Source: Baaleninema simplex PCC 7105
GTDB lineage: Bacteria > Cyanobacteriota > Cyanobacteriia > Cyanobacteriales > Geitlerinemataceae
Assembly (NCBI RefSeq): GCF_000332355.1
Contig: NZ_KB235957.1
Location: 66,069 to 130,068 of the forward strand
Direction of reading: 5' to 3'
DNA length: 64,000 bases
The notes under the pieces are model-generated. The model was not told the origin of the DNA and did no database searches. It saw nothing but the letters and a program-made list of their open reading frames with translations. The position numbers and the translations under genes are program-made. Shown piece by piece: positions 8,525 to 16,064 of the stretch. Position 1 is the stretch's first letter, and each line of letters opens with the position of its first letter.

Positions 8525-9982
8525 TCAACCCGATAAAGCCGCATTATAAACCGCCTCGTTCGCCTTCACCGATTTCATCAAATCCACTACTGGATTCGGA
8601 TAATCTACCCCTCGCGTAATACCGTATCGCTTTAACTCCAACGCTTCCAGTTTATAAACCTCATGAATCTTTTTCCCCGGAACCTCTGCCAATTCCGGAA
8701 GCCAATGCTTTGCATATTTCCCGTCGCGATCGTAATCTTTTGCTTGTTTGGGGATATTAAAATAGCGAAATCCTCGCGCGTCGTTTCCTACTCCTGCCGT
8801 ATAGTTCCAATTTCCCCAATTGCTACAAACATCGTAGTCAATTAACAACGACTCGAACCATTCCGCCCCCATGCGCCAGTCGATTCCTAAATTCTTTGTC
8901 AGGAAACTGGCGACGTTTTGGCGTCCGCGATTCGAGATAAATCCAGTGAGTTGAAGTTCTCTCATGTTCGCATCGACAAAGGGATATCCCGTCTTCCCTT
9001 GCGCCCACAACTCGAACCGTTCCCAATCCTGTTTCCAATCGATATCTAATCCGCGCAATCCCGAACGGTAAAAGACGCGATCGCCGTGTTTTTGGCAGAT
9101 AAATCGGAAGTAGTCTCGCCATAACAACTCGAAGATTAACCAATACGTCGAATCGTTACGAACTCGTTCGGCTTCGTAGGCTTTCACTTCCTCGTAAAGA
9201 TATCGCGGCGACAAACACCCCAACGCCAACCAAGGAGAAAACTTAGAGGAGTAATCCGCCCCCAACATTCCATTTCGGGTTTGTTTGTAAACCCGCAGGC
9301 GATCGCGTTCCCAGAAATACTCTTTCACTCTCGCCATTCCCGCCGTTTCTCCCCCCCGGAATTCTAAAACGGCGCGATCGTCAAATTGTGGCGGTTCGAC
9401 ACCTAACGCCTCTAAAGTGGGGAGTTCTCCAACGTCGATATCGGGAAGTTGTGGGAGTTGTTTCGGTGTTGGGAAAAGATTGTCAGTTTCCGATTCCTTC
9501 TCGACTTGTTTGCGAAATTGGGTGAATACTTCGGGAAGCTTAGAAATTGGAAAGGGGAGATTTTCGGGATGAAATAGCGTCGATCCCCAAAATATTTTAA
9601 CGTTAACGCCCATCGATTTTAGGGCGTTCGTCACCGCCCGATCGCACGTCGTTTCTTCTGACGTCACCTCTTCTTGAAAAAATACCCCGTCGATGTCGAG
9701 ATCTTTGACGAGTTGCGGTACGATCGCCTCGGGTTTCCCACATCGCACCACTAAATCGCTTCCTCGCTGGCGCAACGAATTTCGTAAATCGGCGACGCTT
9801 TCGAGAAGAAATTGGGCGCGATACGATCCGGTTTTAGGAAAGCCAAAGGCGGTTTTTCCAAACTGACGCGGATCGAAACAATAGAGGGGGATAATTTGGG
9901 CGTCGGTGGCGATCGCTTCCTGTAAGTCTTTGCGATCGTGCAGTCGCAGATCGTTACGATGCCATAATAAAATCCGTTTCAT
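8525..9982 (-). CDS. Cryptochrome DASH / DNA photolyase family
   Basis: Blue-light flavoprotein of the cryptochrome/photolyase family; DASH members repair cyclobutane dimers in single-stranded DNA. The 485-residue protein begins MKRILLWHRNDLRLHDR (antenna-binding photolyase domain). The C-terminal FAD domain contains GYPFVDANMRELQLTG, SNRGRQNVASFL and the NWGNWNYTAGVGNDAR segment. The last of these, together with RYFNIPKQAKDYD, is what I associate with DASH rather than class I photolyase. It stands alone between convergent and divergent neighbours. Confidence 0.9.
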   Translation of the reverse strand: MKRILLWHRNDLRLHDRKDLQEAIATDAQIIPLYCFDPRQFGKTAFGFPKTGSYRAQFLLESVADLRNSLRQRGSDLVVRCGKPEAIVPQLVKDLDIDGVFFQEEVTSEETTCDRAVTNALKSMGVNVKIFWGSTLFHPENLPFPISKLPEVFTQFRKQVEKESETDNLFPTPKQLPQLPDIDVGELPTLEALGVEPPQFDDRAVLEFRGGETAGMARVKEYFWERDRLRVYKQTRNGMLGADYSSKFSPWLALGCLSPRYLYEEVKAYEAERVRNDSTYWLIFELLWRDYFRFICQKHGDRVFYRSGLRGLDIDWKQDWERFELWAQGKTGYPFVDANMRELQLTGFISNRGRQNVASFLTKNLGIDWRMGAEWFESLLIDYDVCSNWGNWNYTAGVGNDARGFRYFNIPKQAKDYDRDGKYAKHWLPELAEVPGKKIHEVYKLEALELKRYGITRGVDYPNPVVDLMKSVKANEAVYNAALSG

Positions 9983-10108
9983 GAAATCGACGGGCGATAA
10001 CTTGACAAATTTACAAAAATGTGGTATCGGAAAGCAGTTTTAAGGCTTTCCTTAAAATCATTGTAAAGATAAATTAAGAGTTCTTTCGCCGATTTTGCAG
10101 CCAATCGA

Positions 10109-10702
10109 TCAAAACGGAAATTCCTGTTGTCGATCTTGCGTGGCGATAGGAGGATCGCTGTCGAGCGATCGCGTCACGTGAAGTTCGTACCCCAACCATG
10201 CCAGCATACTTCCCAAAATCGCTACCGTCACCACTAACGAACTCGTCAGCAAGCGAACTTGCGCGTTGAGGCGTTCGATCTCGCGATCGCTGCGTTCGGC
10301 TTTGAGAACGTAATCCGGCGGTGGAAGTTCGTTCAGTTCCGGGGTTTGAATCTGTTGCAGTTCGGTGTCCTCGGGATTTGTCTGTCCGTCGAACTCCACC
10401 AGCGATTGCAACCAATCCGCAATCAACCAAGGACAGTTGGCTTTAAACCAACGCAGTCCAAAAAACAAAAACACAGGTTTCGAGAGTTTCGCAAAGGGTC
10501 GGAGTGCGATTCGCAGCGGACGAAAGCAAACCTTGCGATAAATCAAATTTTCCGACCCCATATTATACAGACAGTCGAGAACGATTTTCGCTGTGGATTC
10601 TTCTCGCTCGAACAAATGCTCTAGGGTCAAGAGCATATCGTCCATATTTTTACGTTCGATCGCCTCTCGTCGCGATTCGGGTCTCTCAGAACTTGTTTCC
10701 AT
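10109..10702 (-). CDS. Hypothetical protein with a C-terminal membrane helix
   Basis: A 197-residue protein I do not recognise. The N-terminal half is charged and helical (REAIERKNMDDMLLTLEHLF). The middle contains NMGSENLIYRKVCFRPLR and a short apolar patch (PVFLFFGLRW). A charged segment (about 138-158) precedes one clear membrane helix (about 160-180, VVTVAILGSMLAWLGY), and a short polar tail ends the protein. It is probably a membrane-anchored cytoplasmic protein. The decayed iscB element sits directly upstream of its start and may have displaced its original promoter region. Confidence 0.65.
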   Translation of the reverse strand: METSSERPESRREAIERKNMDDMLLTLEHLFEREESTAKIVLDCLYNMGSENLIYRKVCFRPLRIALRPFAKLSKPVFLFFGLRWFKANCPWLIADWLQSLVEFDGQTNPEDTELQQIQTPELNELPPPDYVLKAERSDREIERLNAQVRLLTSSLVVTVAILGSMLAWLGYELHVTRSLDSDPPIATQDRQQEFPF

Positions 10703-10793
10703 CTAAAATGCGGGAAGGGGACTCCCGTTATATCCGACAGGATTAGCGGGAGGGGAATTCCCGCCAACAAACGAACTGCCCGACAGGGCATCC

Positions 10794-12122
10794 TTATTTC
10801 GAGAATCTGTATTCATAGCCGTCTGATTTCTGAACAGTCGTCAGATATTTCGGATGAACATCAAAAGGTTTAACCCCAGCGTTCAGTCGAAAGGAAGGGC
10901 GAAACCGAATAGCAATCCGCCCCGTGTAATTTCCGGCGAATTTTCCTTGAGGAATTGTCGCCTTGACTATATCGCCGGTTTGGAAACCTTGAAAAGATTT
11001 GGCTTTCGGGGCAACAGCCCTCGGAAAACCGTATCGATCGGGACGACATCGTTGCCGAACTCCGTGACCTTTGGCTGCAACGAGTAAAGGTTTCTCGACC
11101 GCGACATCTAATCGATCGGGAGTCGATTTCCCGACGCAAGCAGCATCGAGCCAGTGAGTTTTCGGCAACCCCAATCGGGTACGGTTGAACTTGGTTAAAC
11201 CCCCCGTTCCCACTTCGATGGGCAATCCAGTTTCTTTCAACTGTTGGTACAGCTTCCAGCGAGTTGCGTTGACTGCTGCCGCATCTTTAACGGCGCTTTG
11301 CTTGTTTCAAAATACGGTTGAGAACGGTCGGTTTGCCCGATAGAAACTCGCGAATATCTCGGTTTCCCTTAGCTTGGTTGCAAGTATGACAAGCCAAAGC
11401 GAGGTTAGAAACTCGGTTGCTCCCTCCCTGGGATTTGGGATGAATATGTTCGACCTCTAATGGTAGGTCTTCCGCACCGCAATAGATGCACTTCCGACCC
11501 CACTTTTGCAACACGTACTCGCGCACTTCATAGCCCAACAATTCGCCCTGCTGATACTCAATACCACTCACTTCGGGGTTTTGGAGTTTTTGGGTATCGA
11601 ACCGCACGAGTTCTTGAGAAATCGAGACGATCGGACAAAGTTTTCGCAAACGGTTCACCCAGGTCATCGTAGTTTCGACCCGATGGTTGAGTCCTCGACT
11701 CCGCTCGGACTCAACGCTGAGCGGAGCCGAAGCGTTGAGAGACGGTGGAAGCCAACCCTTCGGACGAGTACGATTAAGAAAGCGAGGCTTTCGGTAACGA
11801 GTTTTTCGATGGCGTCGGGAGCGTCGTAAAGCGCGACGCTTCTCTAAGTCGTTCTTAATTTGCTGTCCGCGATAGCTGAGTTCGGACGCCCAAATGATTC
11901 GGTTTTCGGACAGGATAGCCAACCCAGTTGTTTGCGAGCCGGGATCGATTTTGAGTTGAGTTTCCGGAACGACACAATCTTTGGCTTCAATCTCGTGCAA
12001 GATAAGGGTAAATGGATAGCGACGAAATACCGAAGCTCGACCGGATTTCAGGAGCCGCCGCGCCTTGGCTGGATGGCATGGTGCTAGGGGGTTTTTGTCT
12101 TTGTCAGAACGAAAACGTGCAT
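10794..12122 (-). pseudogene. iscB: iscB RNA-guided nuclease, broken by two frameshifts
   Basis: IscB is the OMEGA-system nuclease ancestral to Cas9. The ancestral start is probably the ATG at 12122 (MHVFVL). After six codons one base seems lost near 12105, since restoring it gives LDKDKNPLAPCHPAKARRLL, the PLMP domain. The frame then carries RuvC-I (LKIDPGSQTTGLAI), the arginine-rich bridge helix (RRALRRSRRHRKTRYR), RuvC-II (ISQELVRFDTQK) and HNH (CIYCG...EVEHIHPKSQGG...CHTCNQAKGNR). It hits a stop at 11287. A second shift near 11291-11296 leads into KDAAAVNATRW and RuvC-III (THWLDAACVG), followed by the C-terminal target-interaction region to 10794. All catalytic motifs survive, so the decay looks recent. 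Confidence 0.85.
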
Positions 12123-12374
12123 AATACACAACTCCCAAAAGGGGTAACGTTTGCCTCGCCAAGGTTACGTCTCGGTACTCTCTGAAAAGCACTGCCTTAA
12201 CCCGTTTTAAGCTGTTTAACTTTTCAGTTCTAGAGCGACAAGCTGGCAACGTACTCGTCGGTAGGAACTTAAACTCTCGGACGTAACGTAGTCTTCGGAA
12301 GACTTAGGCTGGTCAACTTGTGGGCTTTTTCAAGCCCCCGTCATAGCTAACAGGCTTGACGGCGGGTTGTTGAC
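12123..12374 (-). ncRNA. Omega-RNA-like leader of the iscB element
   Basis: The guide scaffold of IscB is normally transcribed just upstream of the gene. Here, on the minus strand, nested pairing is visible: GTCAAC (12374-12369) with GTTGAC (12317-12312); CCGTCA (12362-12357) with TGACGG (12343-12338); and the tight hairpin GGGCTT-GAAA-AAGCCC (12337-12322). The natural guide would be the roughly 15-20 bases just above 12374, which are host DNA next to the DUF6282 gene. An open frame extending iscB upstream to 12249 passes through this region and is probably not coding. The exact boundaries are inferred. Confidence 0.6.
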
Positions 12375-12401
12375 TAAAGCGAACGAGATCGAATGGGTGA
12401 G

Positions 12402-13319
12402 TTACACTCCCAACAACCTCGCCGGATTCTGACGTGCCATCACGTCGATCTCCTCAGTAGACATCCCCAAATCCTGTAATTCCCGCACAAAGCGGATGTA
12501 TCCTTCCACGGGAGTCGGATCGTTCGGACGTCCCAAATCCGTACTCAGAATAAAGTGTTCGACGCCAATGTCTCGAATCGCCTGCGCCATCTCCTCTACC
12601 GAGACGCGATGCCATTGGCGATGAGCCGGATCGATCGCCTCTTCCCCCATTAAAGCATTCACGTAATCTAACTCTAAGTATGCCCCCATCTGCGCCAGGG
12701 TTTTCATTTGGGCGATCGACAACCCCGGAACGTCCGCCATCGCGTGGGTGATGACGATCTTCTCGATTCCCATTGTCCGAGCTTCACGCACCACCGCCAA
12801 GACTTCCTCGGGAGAAATATGTCCGGTTTCGAGGATTAAATCGCGATCGCGTACCACCTCCAACACCGCCTCCACAGACGGAACGAGGCGATTTCCTGTC
12901 ACGATGCGAATTCCCGGCGTTGTCTTGCCAAATTTGCGTCGGTGATAGTCGGCGTCGATGGTGGGAAGCCAGACCACTTTTCCGCGATGTCCGGCGGTAT
13001 CGGCCATGACTTCGACGGCTTTGGGATTGAGTCCGCCGACGGCTTCGTTGAGAACCACGCCGCCAAAGACTTCGATGTTGGGATGGAGGCGATGGGACAG
13101 TTCGGCGCGATCGGCGGTGGGTAAAACGTGATTTTTCAACACCACCGCTTTCATTTTCGCCTTCGCCGCCTGTTCGACTAACTCGAAATCGTCGAGTTTG
13201 CGATCGACGATATCGGGGGCAGAATGAACGTGAAATTCGATCGCCCCTTGTAGGGAAACTTGGGGTGTTTCGGCGATCGCGACGGGAAGCGGTGGCGGGA
13301 CAGCAAAAAGATCCATCAT
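12402..13319 (-). CDS. DUF6282 family metal-dependent hydrolase-like protein
   Basis: A 305-residue protein of the amidohydrolase-like TIM-barrel type. Visible metal-ligand motifs are the HxH in EFHVHSAPD near residue 30, a lysine/histidine pair in VLKNHVLP, ETGH and THAMADVPG in the middle, and a late aspartate in LSTDLGRPNDPTP. These follow the order of the amidohydrolase superfamily. The name DUF6282 is from memory of that family; substrate and pathway are unknown. The stop codon lies only 28 bases from the edge of the iscB element, whose insertion spared the gene. Confidence 0.75.
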   Translation of the reverse strand: MMDLFAVPPPLPVAIAETPQVSLQGAIEFHVHSAPDIVDRKLDDFELVEQAAKAKMKAVVLKNHVLPTADRAELSHRLHPNIEVFGGVVLNEAVGGLNPKAVEVMADTAGHRGKVVWLPTIDADYHRRKFGKTTPGIRIVTGNRLVPSVEAVLEVVRDRDLILETGHISPEEVLAVVREARTMGIEKIVITHAMADVPGLSIAQMKTLAQMGAYLELDYVNALMGEEAIDPAHRQWHRVSVEEMAQAIRDIGVEHFILSTDLGRPNDPTPVEGYIRFVRELQDLGMSTEEIDVMARQNPARLLGV

Positions 13320-13361
13320 CGAAAGTTTTTTAAATTTAGGTTTGCAGCGTTTCGCTCTCGT

Positions 13362-14462
13362 CTACTTTGCCTCGTCTAGCTGTTTTAACGCCACTTCTGC
13401 GGCGCGTTTTTCGGCTTCCCGTTTGCGCGAACCGCGTCCGCGTCCGTAAACGGTGTCGTTGACGACGACTTCGACGGTAAACTGTCGAGCGTGGGGCGGC
13501 CCTGATTCTTCAATCAGACGATAGGTTGGGGGCGTTCCGAACTGGGCTAACGTCCATTCTTGAAAGCGATTTTTGGCATCGGTAAGGCGATCGCCTTTGA
13601 GGAGATCTGCCGTATTTAAGGTTTCGATCGCCGCCTCGAAAAAGGGTTCGACAAACTCCCGCACGGCATCGATTCCCGCATCGAGAAAATATGCCCCGAC
13701 GACGGCTTCAAAAACATCGCTCAGAAGAGAATCGTTCTGACGGCCGCCTTCTTTTTCTGCCCCTTGACCGAGTTTGATATGGCGGTTGAGTTCGAGTTGT
13801 CGGGCGAAACTAGCTAGCTGGGGTTCGTCCACCAATTTCGATCGCAGTCGCGTAAGTTTGGCTTCGCTAAACTCTGTCTTTTTTTGATATAAATAAGAGG
13901 CGCTAATAAAGTTTAAGACGGAATCGCCCAGAAATTCTAAGCGTTCGTTATGGTCGATGGATTTTAATGATTCGTTGGCATAAGAGCGATGGGTTAAAGC
14001 GAGTTCTAGAAGTTTTGAATTTTGAAATATTGGAACTTGGGTGGCGGGTTCGAGTTGGGCGATCGGTATAAATTCGTCGGCTAACTGACAGAGTAACTGG
14101 CTGTCGTTTTTACGATCGCAAATGACTAATACGGGTTTGTTTTGGTGTTTTGCAATATAAATTGAATTCAAAAATAAGCGATCGCTACCCACAAAAATAA
14201 AACCGTCGATCGTCTTATTTTTAAAAACGGTCTTAGCGATATCGCAAATTATTTTTGATTCGAGTTCGTGAGAATTTTCTAAAACTTCAAAACCTTCAAT
14301 ATTATACCGTTTTAAAGTTTGAAACTCTTCCGGCGTCCAACTGCCATACGCCCGAAAAATAGCGATCGTTCCTCGCGATCGCACCTCAGACAGAATTGCT
14401 TCAGCCCGAGTTGGGTTAAATTCAACACTGTAACAGTTCCAGTAAATCGCCAGAGATTGCAT
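13362..14462 (-). CDS. rnc: RNase III with an N-terminal NYN-like domain
   Basis: Double-stranded RNA endonuclease used in rRNA and mRNA processing. Bacterial RNase III is usually about 220-250 residues; this one has 366. Residues 141-285 are the RNase III domain, with HNERLEFLGD (Glu173, Glu176, Asp180) and SDVFEAVVGA (Asp249, Glu252), so the catalytic set is complete. Residues 295-364 are a dsRNA-binding domain ending in GSRKREAEKRAAEVAL. Residues 4-135 resemble a NYN/PIN-like RNase fold: AIYWNCYSV, a central CDIAKTV strand-helix, FIFVGSDRLF and a closing LADEFIPI. The acidic positions look altered (AIYWN for a D-containing start; SDRLF for SDSDF), so this part may bind RNA rather than cut it. 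Confidence 0.9.
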   Translation of the reverse strand: MQSLAIYWNCYSVEFNPTRAEAILSEVRSRGTIAIFRAYGSWTPEEFQTLKRYNIEGFEVLENSHELESKIICDIAKTVFKNKTIDGFIFVGSDRLFLNSIYIAKHQNKPVLVICDRKNDSQLLCQLADEFIPIAQLEPATQVPIFQNSKLLELALTHRSYANESLKSIDHNERLEFLGDSVLNFISASYLYQKKTEFSEAKLTRLRSKLVDEPQLASFARQLELNRHIKLGQGAEKEGGRQNDSLLSDVFEAVVGAYFLDAGIDAVREFVEPFFEAAIETLNTADLLKGDRLTDAKNRFQEWTLAQFGTPPTYRLIEESGPPHARQFTVEVVVNDTVYGRGRGSRKREAEKRAAEVALKQLDEAK

Positions 14463-14521
14463 AGAGAGAGGTTAAAGCGCAAAACCGTTAAAACTCGAGC
14501 GCGGTAGCAAGAACTCGACTG

Positions 14522-15307
14522 TCAAACTAACAACTGACCCCGCAACACGGTCACGGCTCGGCCGCCCAACACCACACGCTCTCTATCGCGACGAACGCGG
14601 ACGATCCCCCCGCGATGGGATGCTTGAAAGCCCGTCAATTCCATCTTTCCTAACTTTCTGCCCCAATAGGGGGCTAACGCGCAGTGCGCCGACCCCGTCA
14701 CGGGGTCTTCGTCGATTCCCGCCGCTGGAGCGAAAAACCGCGAAACGAAGTCGTACTCAGAGTTCGAGGAACTGGTGACGATAACGCCGCGAGCAGAAAG
14801 TTTAGTGAGTTTAGCAAAATCGGGTTGCAGTTGTCGCACCTCGTCTTCTGTAGCGACTTCGACCAACAGGTCTTTCAAGACGTTTTCGCCGACGAACTGC
14901 GGTCGGACGCCAAGCGCTTCGAGCAGTTGCGACGGGGGTTCGATTTGTACGACGGGACTGGCTGGAAAATCTAACTCGATCCATTCGCGATCGCGTTTGG
15001 CGCTCAAGCGACCGCTGCGGGTGTAGAAGTACAGTATATCGTTGGGATCGGCGAGATCGAGTTCCCAAAGGGCGTGAGCGCTGGCGAGCGTCGCGTGGCC
15101 GCACAACTCGACTTCTACCTTGGGCGTGAACCAGCGCAGGCGATACCCGTCCGCTTCCGGGTGGAGAAAGGCGGTTTCAGAGAGGTTTTTTTCGGCCGCG
15201 ACGCACTGCATCCAGCCTTCATCGGCGGGGTGTTCGAGAATGCAGACAGCGGCAGGATTCCCGCAATAGGGTCGGTCAGTAAACGCGTCGATTTGGAGGA
15301 GTTGCAT
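14522..15307 (-). CDS. PhzF family isomerase/epimerase
   Basis: Member of the PhzF/YddE family, which share a diaminopimelate-epimerase-like double fold. The 261-residue product opens MQLLQIDAFTDRPYCGNPAAV, the family signature. Glu44 sits in NLSETAFL, the position of the catalytic Glu in PhzF. CGHATLASAH and DEDPVTGSAHCALAPYW supply the two anion-binding loops. No phenazine genes lie nearby, so a phenazine role is unlikely and the substrate is unknown. Confidence 0.88.
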   Translation of the reverse strand: MQLLQIDAFTDRPYCGNPAAVCILEHPADEGWMQCVAAEKNLSETAFLHPEADGYRLRWFTPKVEVELCGHATLASAHALWELDLADPNDILYFYTRSGRLSAKRDREWIELDFPASPVVQIEPPSQLLEALGVRPQFVGENVLKDLLVEVATEDEVRQLQPDFAKLTKLSARGVIVTSSSNSEYDFVSRFFAPAAGIDEDPVTGSAHCALAPYWGRKLGKMELTGFQASHRGGIVRVRRDRERVVLGGRAVTVLRGQLLV

Positions 15308-15362
15308 CGCCGAGTTCCAGGCAATCGAGTATCGATAACTGTAGCAGAACTCTCGAACGATC

Positions 15363-15968
15363 TCAATCGATAATCGCGTTTAACAAAACGTCCGATAGCG
15401 ATTGCTCTTTCATATCCTCTAAGGTCACGGTATCGACGATGTCGAATTTCGCTCCGGCTTCTGTGAGGCGATCGTCTAAGGCTTTTAGATACTCGGTCAC
15501 TTTCGGATCGGTTCCTACTTGAATGAAGGACAACGCGAGTTCTTCGTCGCGATCGATCTGTTGGGAGGCTTGAATAATCAGTTTGATGACGGTTTTGCGA
15601 TCGTCGGGTTCGCCGTCGGTAATCACGAGAAAGGTTTCGCCGTTGGGTTTAGTTTGGCCGTTTTTTTTGCGATCGAAGTAATTATTAAATGCGTCTTCGA
15701 GAACGGCGGCCAAATCAGTTTTTCCTACGGGCGTATTTTCTGCAAAAATGCGCTCGACTTTTTCGGTCGTGACGTTATCGTAACGGCGAAATTTGCTAGA
15801 AAATAAATACACCGTGATGCCATCTGGGTCGAACTCTTCACATTTTTGGGCTAGGGCAAGTGTTGAATCTCGAACCGTTTCCCAGCGGCTTTTTCCGCCC
15901 GTTCGATCTGGTTCGGACATACTGCCACTTCGATCGATAATCAAAGTATAGTCGCGATTTTCTAACAT
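15363..15968 (-). CDS. Stand-alone VWA domain protein
   Basis: A 201-residue von Willebrand A domain with a complete MIDAS: DRSGSM at residues 12-17, a Thr in VGKTDLAAVL and an Asp in ITDGEPDD. Such single-domain VWA proteins bind Mg2+ and mediate protein-protein contacts. Many resemble the TerY-type proteins of tellurium-resistance/stress clusters, but no ter genes are present. There is no signal peptide, so it is cytoplasmic. The ATPase gene starting at 17981 lies upstream on the same strand. Confidence 0.82.
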   Translation of the reverse strand: MLENRDYTLIIDRSGSMSEPDRTGGKSRWETVRDSTLALAQKCEEFDPDGITVYLFSSKFRRYDNVTTEKVERIFAENTPVGKTDLAAVLEDAFNNYFDRKKNGQTKPNGETFLVITDGEPDDRKTVIKLIIQASQQIDRDEELALSFIQVGTDPKVTEYLKALDDRLTEAGAKFDIVDTVTLEDMKEQSLSDVLLNAIID

Positions 15969-16064
15969 AAAACCCCGTCAAACTGAGTTCGGTCGAAGGT
16001 ATCGTAACATTTTTACTGGAATCGGACTTTCAATTTTACGATATTTCTAGATCTTCAGGTTCGT

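Larger units (their letters stand above)
10703..12374 (-). mobile_element. Decayed IscB-type IS element (IS200/IS605 group)
   Basis: A compact element made of an omega-RNA-like leader (12123-12374), an iscB pseudogene (10794-12122) and a palindrome-rich end (10703-10793). The downstream end contains two small hairpins with related arms: CGGGA/TCCCG at 10711-10727 and GCGGGA/TCCCGC at 10746-10764. They suit the subterminal palindromes that IS200/IS605 transposases recognise. No TnpA gene is present, so the element would depend on transposase supplied from elsewhere. The ends are approximate. Confidence 0.6.

Noticed and set aside
12123-12249. Upstream extension of iscB as coding sequence
   Set aside because: It replaces the normal MxVFVLDKxxxPLxPCHP start with unrelated residues and overlaps the structured omega-RNA-like region.
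14522-15307. A phenazine pathway suggested by the PhzF-family gene
   Set aside because: No other phz-type genes are present; PhzF relatives are common stand-alone isomerases.
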